24,413 nucleotides of DNA from JBKBXU01 sp046313675 (GCA_046313675.1 JBKBXU010000025.1:1-24413), one strand, 5' to 3'; shown: positions 1 to 8,181, counted from the first letter of the stretch. Numbers and translations are program-made. Notes: generated from the letters alone by a model not told the origin.

Positions 1-1
1 A

Positions 2-448
2 TTTAAGTTCATGCTTATACTTAAATACCTATTGATCTATTCCTTCTTGCTTTTTGTAGCTTTTATTCCTATTTATCAGGTATTTTCTGAAGGTCCCTCG
101 CTGAAATATGCTGATTCGAACGTAGTGTTGGATATCATGATATCACAACACTTGTTAAACCCCGGTGTACAATTGATATTATTGTCATTTATTCTAGGTT
201 ATGGGTTTTCTTTTTATCGTCATTATTGGCTTAAGAGGAAATATCTTGAGGCTAAGCTTATGCATCAGATGAATCCTTTAAGTCATCGTATTTCTTTGAT
301 TTTAATTTTCTTTTATCTCTGCATTGTCTATTATATGATATTTTTTAACCTTAATTACGTGGTGATTTTATTTGTAATTTTGAAAGTATTATTAGATCTA
401 AAAGACAGAGATGGAGAGTATTATATAAGATTTTATATGTATAAATAA
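2..448 (+). CDS. DUF6498-like membrane protein, 5' truncated by window edge
   Basis: C-terminal part of a multi-pass membrane protein of unknown function. The frame is open to the left edge, and the residues before the first ATG (position 11) still align with the downstream paralogue: FKFMLILKYLLIYSFLL here against YKWTLVFKYIFQYSFLL there. The true start therefore lies outside the window and the ATG at 11 is internal. Shared landmarks with the neighbour include a hydrophobic segment ending in PIY, the F-S-F-Y-x-H-Y stretch, the QMN-P/A-LS motif, and a final K-LL-(D/E)-(I/L)-KD-x-DG block followed by aromatic residues. About four hydrophobic segments are visible. Only 7 bases separate its TAA from the next ATG, so the two are probably co-transcribed tandem duplicates. 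The family name is recalled from its paralogue's N-terminal pattern; function unknown. Confidence 0.75.
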   Translation, partial: FKFMLILKYLLIYSFLLFVAFIPIYQVFSEGPSLKYADSNVVLDIMISQHLLNPGVQLILLSFILGYGFSFYRHYWLKRKYLEAKLMHQMNPLSHRISLILIFFYLCIVYYMIFFNLNYVVILFVILKVLLDLKDRDGEYYIRFYMYK

Positions 449-455
449 GGATGAA

Positions 456-1154
456 ATGAAGCGCATTAAGGCAAATAATGTTTCTTTGGTGGAGAGGTTT
501 AATAATTGGGATAATTTCATTGAAGTTGTATTGCACCTGATTCCTTTGGGCCTAACACTGGTTGGATATTGGGACTTTTACACACTTTTAATGGTGTTTT
601 GGTATGAAAGTATCGTTATCGGTGCAGTATGCATTTTGCGACTCATTATGGCTCAAGACCCGATTGAACAGAGAAATTTTAAGCCTGCCGTCTTAATTTT
701 ATATAAATGGACGTTGGTGTTTAAATATATTTTTCAATATTCCTTTTTGCTGATCCTTGCATTTTTTCCAATTTACTTCATGTTTGGCAAAATCCACATG
801 GTAATGGGGATAGAAGATTTTTTTGCAAACCTCATGCAATTAATGTTTTTCAGCCACTATTCAGGACCGGCACTTTACTTTATATTGTTTTCTTTCCTGG
901 TGTCACACCTGGTCTCCTTTTATACCCACTATTATAAAACGAGAGAGTACCGGAAGGCCAGGTTTCGTCAACAGATGAATGCTTTATCAAGGAGGCTTGC
1001 GGTCTTACTCGTGTTTTTTTACCTGGTTATCTTGTTTTCGATGATCGTCTTTCTACCCACATTCTACATTATCTTGTTTTTCTTTTTTAAGCTGTTATTG
1101 GAGATTAAGGATAATGATGGGAAATTTTATTTTCAATTTTATAAATATAATTGA
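456..1154 (+). CDS. DUF6498-like integral membrane protein
   Basis: A 232-residue protein with about six hydrophobic segments. The N-terminal third carries a W-x-F-x-x-L-L-x-x-F-W-Y-E-S-x-x-I-G pattern (around residues 38-57) that resembles the YW-E-N/S-x-x-I-G signature I associate with DUF6498. The C-terminal half is closely similar to the truncated gene directly upstream, so the pair is a tandem duplication. It ends in a charged K-DNDG-K block and an aromatic tail. The start ATG at 456 follows an AAGGA-like purine run that overlaps the upstream stop codon. The gene is convergent with the DUF4286 gene, with only 6 bases between the stops and no clear terminator hairpin. Function unknown. 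Confidence 0.8.
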   Translation: MKRIKANNVSLVERFNNWDNFIEVVLHLIPLGLTLVGYWDFYTLLMVFWYESIVIGAVCILRLIMAQDPIEQRNFKPAVLILYKWTLVFKYIFQYSFLLILAFFPIYFMFGKIHMVMGIEDFFANLMQLMFFSHYSGPALYFILFSFLVSHLVSFYTHYYKTREYRKARFRQQMNALSRRLAVLLVFFYLVILFSMIVFLPTFYIILFFFFKLLLEIKDNDGKFYFQFYKYN

Positions 1155-1160
1155 CAAATA

Positions 1161-1466
1161 TCAGCCCACAACTTCAAGTGTGGTACGAAATTCAACAAAC
1201 CGATTGTTGTATTTTTCTAGTAGCTGGCTATATATTGCGTCTTCATGTACCTCCAGATAATAGTCAAGTTCTTTATGGCTTTGAAGGTAATACTGAAAAG
1301 AGTATGTGACACCTTCGTTATGTACTTCATTTAAAAGGCGTAGAATTTTCGTTTCCAAAAACAAGCCTGTTGCTTTTTGTTGTGGGAGGTAGTTTTTTAT
1401 CATCCACTCCAACCATTCCTTGTGAATGGTATTATCTATATTAATGGTTATGCTGTATAAAATCAT
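1161..1466 (-). CDS. DUF4286 family protein
   Basis: A 101-residue soluble protein. The N-terminus (MILYSITINIDNTIHKEWLE) followed by W-M, the middle G-V-T-Y-S-F-Q-Y and the end F-V-E-F-R-T-T-L-E-V match the DUF4286 pattern (Y-x-V-T-V-N-I-D-x-x-x-x-x-E-W-x-x-W-M; G-x-T-Y-x-x-Q; F-R-T-x-L-E-V), a small family common in Bacteroidota with no assigned function. The length is typical. It is divergent from the carotenoid glycosyltransferase, with 60 bases between their start codons, so the two may share a promoter region. Confidence 0.88.
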   Translation of the reverse strand: MILYSITINIDNTIHKEWLEWMIKNYLPQQKATGLFLETKILRLLNEVHNEGVTYSFQYYLQSHKELDYYLEVHEDAIYSQLLEKYNNRFVEFRTTLEVVG

Positions 1467-1526
1467 TAGTTTGTTTTAATATTATAAAAACATTATTTGA
1501 CTATAATTTGTCATAAGGTCTCTTGT

Positions 1527-2624
1527 ATGATTGTACTATTTCTGATTACTCTGGTATTTCTTCTTATACGCTTATTAATAGTGGTAGTGAACCTTCTTGA
1601 TGAACCATATCTTCCCAAGAAAGATCTTCAGATAGAAGAACGCATTTCCATATTAATCCCTGCAAGAAACGAAGAAAAAAGGATTATTCATTTATTGGAT
1701 AGCATAATAAAACAAAATTATAGGAACATAGAAGTTCTTGTGCTGGATGATAATTCAACGGATAATACCCGAACTGTTCTTGAGGATTATGCGGCAAGAA
1801 TGCCGGAATTAAAAATTCTTGACGGTGAACCTTTACCGGAGGGTTGGCTTGGTAAAAATTGGGCCTGCCATCAGCTTGCTCAGAAAGCCGAAGGTGATTT
1901 CTTATTATTTCTGGATGCAGATGTGAAGGTAAAGCAGGGTTTCTTTCATTCATTGATGCATTATGCAAAAAAACACAGGTTATCCTTACTTTCTGTTTTT
2001 ACCGATCAGGAGATGGTAACATTCGGAGAAAAGCTGCTGGTACCACAAATGCACTATATTCTTGTTACCTTGCTTCCCTTGCGTTTTATAAAGAAATTTG
2101 ATAATTCGGCACTTTCTGCTGCCAGTGGGCAATGTATGTTTTTTAGGGCATCAGATTACCTGCCGGAGCTGTGGCATGAAAAAGCGAAAGAGTGTGTTGC
2201 TGAAGATATAATGATCATGCGCAAGATGAAGGATGCTAAATATAATACTGATGCACGTCTTTCAAACGGACTAATTTCCTGCAGAATGTATACTTCTTAT
2301 AAAGATGCCCTTCAGGGATTTAGTAAAAATGTCATTGCTGGATTTGGTAATGAAGTTACCATGGTTCTGTACCTTATTTTTACTATTTTGATCTGGATAC
2401 CACTACTTTTTGTTTTGTCTCCGCTATTGTTGGCTTTTTGTTTTGCCATTTTGTTGTGTATGCGGACGATGATTTCCATTGTATCCCGTCAGTCGGTATT
2501 ACAGAACCTTATTTTGCATCCCCTACAGATGTTAGCTTTTACACACCTGGCTATTTATTCGTTGTTTAAATCAATTAAAAAACAAAACGTATGGAAAGGA
2601 AGAAGTATAGATACCCAGTGCTAA
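1527..2624 (+). CDS. GT2 glycosyltransferase, carotenoid-associated (CruC/CruG/CrtQ-like)
   Basis: Membrane-anchored family 2 glycosyltransferase, 365 residues from this start. An N-terminal hydrophobic anchor is followed by the GT-A fold entry I-L-I-P-A-R-N-E-E, then D-D-N-S-T-D, the metal-binding DAD (about residues 130-132), the GQCMFF acceptor segment, an ED pair (about 226-227), two C-terminal hydrophobic segments and a W-K-G-R motif typical of carotenoid and hopanoid glycosyltransferases. ATG 1527 is preferred over the in-frame TTG at 1497 because AAGG at 1515-1518 lies 8 bases upstream of it. The last 34 bases overlap the CruF-like gene, which implies translational coupling and a shared job: probably sugar addition to the tertiary hydroxyl made by that hydratase. 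Substrate is inferred from context only. Confidence 0.82.
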   Translation: MIVLFLITLVFLLIRLLIVVVNLLDEPYLPKKDLQIEERISILIPARNEEKRIIHLLDSIIKQNYRNIEVLVLDDNSTDNTRTVLEDYAARMPELKILDGEPLPEGWLGKNWACHQLAQKAEGDFLLFLDADVKVKQGFFHSLMHYAKKHRLSLLSVFTDQEMVTFGEKLLVPQMHYILVTLLPLRFIKKFDNSALSAASGQCMFFRASDYLPELWHEKAKECVAEDIMIMRKMKDAKYNTDARLSNGLISCRMYTSYKDALQGFSKNVIAGFGNEVTMVLYLIFTILIWIPLLFVLSPLLLAFCFAILLCMRTMISIVSRQSVLQNLILHPLQMLAFTHLAIYSLFKSIKKQNVWKGRSIDTQC

Positions 2625-3235
2625 TACTTCTTATAGCAATGTATTCTGCGGGCTTTATTGGCTTGAATATTCCTGCTGTAAAACACCTGTTTTTAACTCT
2701 TACGCCTTTTAACCTTTTGGTTTCATTTTTCATAATACTTTATTGGTATGAGGTCAGGTCGGTGAAATTTTATCTTTTGAGCGCTTTTGTTTTTATATCT
2801 GCATATCTGATTGAAGTTTTGGGTGTTCATACGCAACTAATTTTCGGGTCATATTCTTATGGATCGGCTTTTGGCCTTAAATTATTTGAGGTTCCATTAT
2901 TGATAGGCATAAACTGGCTTATGCTTATTTTTTGCACCGCATCTATAGCGGAGCGTTGGCTTAAAGGACAGGCAAAGATTGTGAAAATTGCTTTTGCGGC
3001 ATTTTTAATGATCCTTCTGGACTTTTTTATTGAACCGATTGCCGGAGCTTATGATTTTTGGTATTGGGCGGAGGGAATCATACCACATCGGAATTTTATA
3101 GCTTGGTTTTTTATTTCAGCGCTTTATCACACATTGTTTTTTAGTATGCCATTAAGGAGGTATAATTATATGGCTGAAGTTATTTATTTTTGTCAGATAA
3201 TATTCTTTATAGGCCTTTTTCTTATAAGCAGGTAA
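2591..3235 (+). CDS. cruF: Carotenoid 1',2'-hydratase-like membrane protein (CruF, DUF422)
   Basis: A 214-residue protein with about seven hydrophobic segments. The diagnostic core is I-E-V-L-G-V-H-T followed by F-G-S-Y-S-Y-G, then L-F-E-V-P-L-L-I-G-I-N-W, and later L-D-F-F-I-E-P-x-A and P-x-x-N-F-x-A-W-F. These match the CruF/DUF422 family, which adds water to the psi end of gamma-carotene-type carotenoids to give a 1'-hydroxyl. The gene starts inside the preceding glycosyltransferase gene (34-base overlap), matching the known cruF-cruG pairing in other bacteria. In Cytophagales this step belongs to flexixanthin or saproxanthin synthesis. No crtB, crtI or crtY is in the window, so the rest of the pathway must lie elsewhere. 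A bisanhydrobacterioruberin-type hydratase is the alternative. Confidence 0.85.
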   Translation: MERKKYRYPVLILLIAMYSAGFIGLNIPAVKHLFLTLTPFNLLVSFFIILYWYEVRSVKFYLLSAFVFISAYLIEVLGVHTQLIFGSYSYGSAFGLKLFEVPLLIGINWLMLIFCTASIAERWLKGQAKIVKIAFAAFLMILLDFFIEPIAGAYDFWYWAEGIIPHRNFIAWFFISALYHTLFFSMPLRRYNYMAEVIYFCQIIFFIGLFLISR

Positions 3236-3291
3236 AAACTTTTTTAAATTTCCGCATGTTAAAGATCAACGAAAAGTAAAATTTAAAGTCA

Positions 3292-4200
3292 TTGGGAAGG
3301 TATTCAATAAAAGATCTGGAACAGCTTTCCGGGATTAAAGCACACACCATACGAATCTGGGAACAACGGTATAATCTTTTGAGTCCGGAAAGAACAGACA
3401 CCAATATAAGGTTCTATAATGACAGTGATCTTAAGCTTATTCTTAATATTTCTTTGCTAAAGGAGAAAGGGGTTAAAATTTCCCGAATAGTGGATATGTC
3501 TCCCAAAAGAATTTCTGAAGAGGTTCTGAGGCTTTCTGAAGGAGATTTGCAGTTTCCATCCCAGATTCACTCATTGACTATGGCAATGTTGGAAATCAAT
3601 GAAGAATATTTTGAAAAGATATTATCTACCAGCATTATACATTTTGGGTTTGAAAAAACCATGCTGAAAATTATTTATCCCTTTTTGTCCCGTATAGGCT
3701 TTTTATGGCAGGCCGGAACCATAAATACTTCCCATGAACATTTCATTTCCAATCTGATAAGGCAAAAAATAATTGTGGCTATTGATGGCATTCTTCCTTC
3801 TAAGCCCAGAAAGTCATTTATGCTCTTTCTTCCGGAAGGAGAACTGCATGAAATAAGCTTGTTATTTGCCTGCTACATGATTAAATCCAGAAATTTTAAA
3901 GTTATTTATCTTGGGCAAAGTCTTCCGTTTGAGGATCTTCAGACTGCCTATGATTTGCATAAGCCGGACTACCTCTTTTCTGTAATTACCAGCATGCCCT
4001 ACTCGGAAGATCTTAAAGGTTATATAACAAGCATATCAGAGAAGTTTCCAAATTCCACGGTCTTTTTAAGTGGGCTACAATTTAAAAAAGCAGATGTTTC
4101 TTTTTCCGAAAATGTTTCTTTTATCCCTACTCCGGAAGATTTGCTGCGGGTCCTTGAGCAAATCTTGGGAGTTGTGTCTGAAGGCGAAAAAATCAATTGA
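3292..4200 (+). CDS. MerR-type regulator with B12-binding domain (CarH/LitR-like photoreceptor)
   Basis: A 302-residue transcription regulator. Residues 3-70 are a MerR helix-turn-helix (Y-S-I-K-D-L-E, then H-T-I-R-I-W-E-Q-R-Y, then T-x-x-N-I-R-F-Y). Residues about 90-165 form the helical cobalamin-cap domain with W139-x9-E149-H150, the signature of CarH-type light sensors. Residues about 173-292 are a B12-binding fold: P-E-G-E-L-H-E-I-S puts H186 at the lower axial ligand position, followed by V-I-Y-L-G-Q. The usual D/ExHxxG ends in Ser189 instead of Gly. The residue after Trp139 is Gln140, where Thermus CarH has His132. The start must be TTG at 3292: an in-frame stop sits at 3277 and no other start precedes the HTH. 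Its position just after the carotenoid pair suggests light- and B12-dependent control of those genes. Confidence 0.88.
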   Translation: MGRYSIKDLEQLSGIKAHTIRIWEQRYNLLSPERTDTNIRFYNDSDLKLILNISLLKEKGVKISRIVDMSPKRISEEVLRLSEGDLQFPSQIHSLTMAMLEINEEYFEKILSTSIIHFGFEKTMLKIIYPFLSRIGFLWQAGTINTSHEHFISNLIRQKIIVAIDGILPSKPRKSFMLFLPEGELHEISLLFACYMIKSRNFKVIYLGQSLPFEDLQTAYDLHKPDYLFSVITSMPYSEDLKGYITSISEKFPNSTVFLSGLQFKKADVSFSENVSFIPTPEDLLRVLEQILGVVSEGEKIN

Positions 4201-4245
4201 TTATAAATTAATCCTCTCCCTTTTATAATAAAGCTTTTTTTATTC

Positions 4246-4263
4246 AAGTTATTTCAATAACTT
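4246..4263. repeat. Small inverted repeat between CarH-like and kinase genes
   Basis: AAGTTAT and ATAACTT are separated by a 4-base loop, giving a perfect 7-bp stem. No run of T follows, so it is not a good intrinsic terminator. It sits 46 bases after the regulator's stop and about 70 bases before the kinase start, so it could be an operator or RNA hairpin. In such AT-rich sequence it could also be chance. Confidence 0.25.
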
Positions 4264-4330
4264 ATATAACTATTTATCCGGATAACTACCCGGTGTATTA
4301 ATATGTTACATTTAAGCACAGGGGACTAAT

Positions 4331-6295
4331 TTGAAATTACATATCCTATATCTTCTTCTCTTTTTTCTAAACTTGCCTGCTGTACTATGTGTAGCACAAA
4401 CGCCTCTTTATTTACAAGAAGGAAAAGAACGCTACATTATTCGGGGAGGCCAATATGCTATGTTGCCTGAGGAAGACCAGCAATATTCCATTCACGAGAT
4501 ACTTAAGGAAGACGCTCAGAAGAGATTTAGTATTAATAAGACCACAATTCCTTATAACGATAATTTTAGCACCTATTGGATTAAGATTATCGTGAACAAT
4601 CAATCGGGGTCAGGAAAGCATTGGCTCTTTGAGTTTTTTGATTTCCGAATCGACCACCTGGAATTATATCTTCCCGATGGGAAGGGAAGTTTTATACTGA
4701 AAACGGGAGGTGATATTTATTCTTTCAGACAGAGGGAGTATAAACATAAAAATTTTGTATATAGCATACCCTTACTTCCGGATCAGGCAGAGAGCATTAT
4801 ATATGCAAGAGTTACTTGCAGCCATCCTGTTGCCTTGGTTTCCGGTATAAGTTCGCATGAACGGTTTTTAGAATATGCTAATACGGAATACTTGTTATTG
4901 GCTTTGTTTTACGGGATCATTCTTGCTCTTTCCATTTACAATTTGCTGATTTATTTTTCGGTGCGCAACCGCGCCTATTTGTATTATGTTCTGCATGTGC
5001 TTTCTATAGGAGTCTACTCGCTTACCCAGGATGGGTTGGGTTTTCAATATGTTTGGCCTTTTGCTCCGGCGCTTAATACCATCATTTTTCCGCTATCCTT
5101 ATACTTTATGATCATATTCGGACTTCTTTTGGCAAGAAGGTTTTTGTCTACCAGACGATTCCCGATGATTGATAAAATTATCCTTAGCATGATTATTCTT
5201 CGAAGTCTTATATTGATTGCCGGCTTTACGGTCATGCAAGAGCTTCTGTATTATCAATGGATTGACCTCATGTTTTTTGTAGGTATATATGGGACGGGTA
5301 TGTTTATTCTTAGTAAAGGGTATAAACCGGCAAGGTTTTATGTTTTGGCATTTACCATCCTGTTTTTCGGGTTTTTAGTTTCTGTGCTTAAGCACTTAAA
5401 CCTTATCAGTGATAGCATCCTTACGGTTTACAGTTTTAATTTTGGTGTAATTACCAATATGCTCCTGATCTCTTATGCCTTTGCTGATAAAATTAAGTAT
5501 CTTATTAGGGAGAAAGATTTTGCTCAAATGCAGACCATTGTACAACTTAAGACCAATGAGGAACTTAAAGATAGGCTGAATAAAGACCTGGAAGAGGTTG
5601 TATTAGAAAGAACCAGTGAGCTGCAGGAGAAGAACAAGCAATTGGATACCTTTGTCTATAGAGCATCGCATGACATAAAAGGGCCGCTAAAATCAATCAT
5701 GGGCTTGACTACGGTAGGGCTTAAGGATGTTAAAGATCCGGTAGCTTTAAATTACCTGGAACATATAGGAAAAAGCACTCAAAGGTTGGATAATATCCTG
5801 AAGGATCTCCTTTTGGCCACCAAAGTAAAAGAGGCAAAAATTGAGAAGACATTCGTCAACTGCCATAAGCTTGTTTCTGAAATAATTGCAAGCTTTGAAC
5901 ATTTACCGGAGTTTAGCAGAATCCAGGTTTGTGTTGAATTTGATAAAAAGCTGGAGATAAAGACGGATGAAAAGCTCTTGTATTCTATTTTTCAGAATTT
6001 GATAGAGAATGCCATTAAATATCAGGATCCGAATAAGGAACATCCCAGCCTTTCAATTAATATAAACTCTAATGGATTTCAGCATGTCATTGAATTCATA
6101 GATAATGGGCAAGGTATTGAAACCGAACTTCAGGATAAAGTCTTTGATATGTTTTTTAAAGCCAATGACACTTCCTCTGGAAGTGGATTGGGTTTGCATA
6201 TTGTAAAAATGACTATTGAAAAACTTGGCGGAAAGATTAGTCTTCAAAGCGAAAAAGGTGTGGGTTCTAACTTTAAAGTAGTTCTACCGGTTTAA
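4331..6295 (+). CDS. 7TMR-DISM sensor histidine kinase
   Basis: A 654-residue membrane sensor kinase. Order: signal peptide (1-23, ending VAQ), 7TMR-DISM extracellular domain (about 30-165; contains Y-W-I-K-I-I-V-x-N), seven hydrophobic segments (about 185-395), a coiled-coil linker (about 400-435), HisKA dimerisation domain with phospho-acceptor His447 in R-A-S-H-D-I-K-G-P-L, and a C-terminal ATPase with N560 (N box), D-N-G-Q-G-I (G1), an F box and G-S-G-L-G-L near 617-622 (G2). All catalytic boxes are intact and there is no receiver domain, so a separate response regulator is expected; none is in the window. TTG at 4331 is the only start: an in-frame TAA lies at 4313 and AGGGG ends 6-7 bases before the TTG. 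DISM ligands are generally carbohydrates or other small molecules; the ligand here is unknown. Confidence 0.92.
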   Translation: MKLHILYLLLFFLNLPAVLCVAQTPLYLQEGKERYIIRGGQYAMLPEEDQQYSIHEILKEDAQKRFSINKTTIPYNDNFSTYWIKIIVNNQSGSGKHWLFEFFDFRIDHLELYLPDGKGSFILKTGGDIYSFRQREYKHKNFVYSIPLLPDQAESIIYARVTCSHPVALVSGISSHERFLEYANTEYLLLALFYGIILALSIYNLLIYFSVRNRAYLYYVLHVLSIGVYSLTQDGLGFQYVWPFAPALNTIIFPLSLYFMIIFGLLLARRFLSTRRFPMIDKIILSMIILRSLILIAGFTVMQELLYYQWIDLMFFVGIYGTGMFILSKGYKPARFYVLAFTILFFGFLVSVLKHLNLISDSILTVYSFNFGVITNMLLISYAFADKIKYLIREKDFAQMQTIVQLKTNEELKDRLNKDLEEVVLERTSELQEKNKQLDTFVYRASHDIKGPLKSIMGLTTVGLKDVKDPVALNYLEHIGKSTQRLDNILKDLLLATKVKEAKIEKTFVNCHKLVSEIIASFEHLPEFSRIQVCVEFDKKLEIKTDEKLLYSIFQNLIENAIKYQDPNKEHPSLSININSNGFQHVIEFIDNGQGIETELQDKVFDMFFKANDTSSGSGLGLHIVKMTIEKLGGKISLQSEKGVGSNFKVVLPV

Positions 6296-6332
6296 ACAAA
6301 TATTCACGGATTTATAGAATCAACTGCGTCTC

Positions 6333-6348
6333 AAGAAAAATATTTCTT
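6333..6348. promoter_or_regulatory. Inverted repeat upstream of the kynurenine operon
   Basis: AAGAAA-AATA-TTTCTT is a perfect 6-bp dyad centred about 37 bases before the haaO start. It is followed at 6348-6355 by TAACTTGG, one mismatch from the Bacteroidota -7 consensus TAnnTTTG. No matching upstream TTG element is seen. The placement suits an operator or promoter for the operon, but the AT-rich sequence makes chance likely. Confidence 0.25.
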
Positions 6349-6377
6349 AACTTGGGCTGTATTAAAACGGATGAGTT

Positions 6378-6905
6378 ATGAGCGTACAAAAACCTTTTAA
6401 TTTCAGAAAATGGATAGATGACAATCGTCACCTTCTGAAGCCACCGGTGGGGAATCAGCAAATTTATAAAGGAAACGATGATTTTATTGTTATGGTTGTT
6501 GGTGGACCAAATTCGCGAAAAGATTTTCACTACAATGAAGGGGAGGAGTTTTTTTATCAGTTGGAAGGGGATATCAATGTTAGAATTATAGAAGATGGCA
6601 AAATTGTAGACTTACCTATCAAAGAAGGTGAAATTTTCCTGCTTCCTGCCAAGGTGCCTCATTGTCCGCAAAGGCCTGCCAATACCATAGGTCTGGTGAT
6701 GGAAAGATATCGTAAAGAAGGAGAAAAGGATGGTTGTTTGTGGTTTTGTGAAAACTGCGGAAATAAATTGTACGAAGAATACTTTGCTCTTACAGATATT
6801 GTAAAGCAGCTTCCGGAAGTAATGAACAAGTTTTATTCTTCACAGGAGCTCAGAACCTGCAAACAATGTGGAACCGTAATGGATCCACCGGCAAAAGTTG
6901 GGTAA
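6378..6905 (+). CDS. haaO: 3-hydroxyanthranilate 3,4-dioxygenase
   Basis: A 175-residue iron-dependent cupin that opens the ring of 3-hydroxyanthranilate to give 2-amino-3-carboxymuconate semialdehyde, which cyclises to quinolinate. Iron ligands and substrate residues fall at the positions known for the Cupriavidus/Ralstonia enzyme: Arg47, His51, Glu57, His95 and Arg99, with the second substrate Glu at 109. The bacterial C-terminal rubredoxin-like site is complete: Cys124-x2-Cys127 and Cys161-x2-Cys164. Length matches the bacterial form (about 175). It is the first gene of a three-gene operon; its TAA lies one base before the kynU ATG. An alternative symbol in use is nbaC. Confidence 0.96.
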   Translation: MSVQKPFNFRKWIDDNRHLLKPPVGNQQIYKGNDDFIVMVVGGPNSRKDFHYNEGEEFFYQLEGDINVRIIEDGKIVDLPIKEGEIFLLPAKVPHCPQRPANTIGLVMERYRKEGEKDGCLWFCENCGNKLYEEYFALTDIVKQLPEVMNKFYSSQELRTCKQCGTVMDPPAKVG

Positions 6906-6906
6906 T

Positions 6907-8181
6907 ATGATTTTTGAAAACACCCTTGCGTTTGCTCAGGATCTTGACGCTCATGACAGCCTGAGTACATTCCGTTCACGGTTTCATATTCCTTTGCATA
7001 AGGATAAAGAAGCGATTTATCTTTGCGGCAATTCCCTTGGCCTTCAGCCCAAATCCGCTTTGAACTACCTTCAGCAGGAGATGGATGACTGGCAGAAACT
7101 GGCAGTAGAGGCTCACCTTCACGGGAAAAACCCCTGGGTTTCCTACCATAAACTATTGACAGAAGGACTTTCCCGACTATCCGGCGCGTGTCCTGAAGAG
7201 GTTGTGGCTATGAATGGATTGACGGTTAACCTGCATCTGCTTTTTGTTTCTTTCTATCAACCTTCCGGAAAGCGGTTTAAAATACTAACCGAAGAAAATT
7301 CATTTTCATCAGACCTTTATGCCCTGGCTTCTCAGGTTTCTTACCATGGTTTTGATCCTGATGAGGCGATTATTAAAGTAAAGCCATCGGATGGATATAT
7401 TATAAGAACAGAAGACATACTGAGGGCTATTGAGGATAATAAGGAAGAGCTGGCGATGGTTTTTTTTAGTGGAGTAAATTATTTGAGTGGCCAGGTCTTT
7501 GACATGGAAACAATCACTCGGGCAGGGCATAAGGCTGGGGCTAAAGTAGGGTTTGACCTGGCGCATGCTATTGGCAATATACAATTAGATTTACATCGTT
7601 GGGAGGTGGATTTTGCTGCATGGTGTAGTTATAAATATTTAAATTCCGGGCCGGGAGGAACGGCAGGGGCCTTTATTCATGAAAATCATTTGAATAGAAC
7701 CGACATTCCTCGTTTTCATGGTTGGTGGGGGCATAGAGAGATTGATCGCTTTAAAATGGAGCCTGAATTTATTCCAGCTCAAGGTGCAGACAAATGGCAG
7801 CTATCCAATGCGCCGGTACTTTCAATGGCAGTACAAAAAGCATCCCTTGATATATTTCTTGAGGCTGGAATAGAAAAGCTGTGGGAAAAAGGCCAAAAGT
7901 TGAGCGGCTATTTATGGTATTTGCTTAAAGAAATACGGAACCCGGAGGCAAATTATCAATTTAAAATTATTAGCTCCTACGATTCCAGAGGTTGTCAGGT
8001 GTCAATAAAAGTCAGGGGAGGTGCGGATCAGTTATTTAAAATACTTAGCGAGGAAGGAATTATGGCAGACCGCCGTGAGCCGGATATCATACGTCTCAGC
8101 CCGGTTCCTCTTTACAATACGTTTGAAGAAGTTTATCGTGTGGCAGAAGTATTAAAAATGCATTGTAATTATGAAAGATAA
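6907..8181 (+). CDS. kynU: Kynureninase
   Basis: PLP-dependent fold-type-I enzyme (424 residues) that hydrolyses 3-hydroxykynurenine or kynurenine to 3-hydroxyanthranilate or anthranilate plus alanine. Seen: L-C-G-N-S-L-G-L-Q-P near the N-terminus, N-G-L-T-V-N-L-H, the PLP aspartate region G-F-D-L-A-H-A-I-G, the Schiff-base lysine in W-C-S-Y-K-Y-L-N (Lys243), G-P-G-G just after, and G-W-W-G-H-R. The ATG at 6907 is chosen over the TTG at 6898: it is one base after the haaO stop and preceded by GGG, while the TTG would add only three residues. The downstream kmo gene overlaps its last 11 bases. Confidence 0.96.
   Translation: MIFENTLAFAQDLDAHDSLSTFRSRFHIPLHKDKEAIYLCGNSLGLQPKSALNYLQQEMDDWQKLAVEAHLHGKNPWVSYHKLLTEGLSRLSGACPEEVVAMNGLTVNLHLLFVSFYQPSGKRFKILTEENSFSSDLYALASQVSYHGFDPDEAIIKVKPSDGYIIRTEDILRAIEDNKEELAMVFFSGVNYLSGQVFDMETITRAGHKAGAKVGFDLAHAIGNIQLDLHRWEVDFAAWCSYKYLNSGPGGTAGAFIHENHLNRTDIPRFHGWWGHREIDRFKMEPEFIPAQGADKWQLSNAPVLSMAVQKASLDIFLEAGIEKLWEKGQKLSGYLWYLLKEIRNPEANYQFKIISSYDSRGCQVSIKVRGGADQLFKILSEEGIMADRREPDIIRLSPVPLYNTFEEVYRVAEVLKMHCNYER

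Noticed and set aside
1498..1513. TGAC-N8-GTCA dyad in the divergent gap before the glycosyltransferase
   Set aside because: Only 4-bp arms in AT-rich sequence, and it overlaps the leader region; too weak to call a CarH operator.
1497..1526. TTG start for the glycosyltransferase
   Set aside because: The ATG at 1527 has AAGG 8 bases upstream and puts the membrane anchor at the N-terminus; the extra ten residues match nothing.
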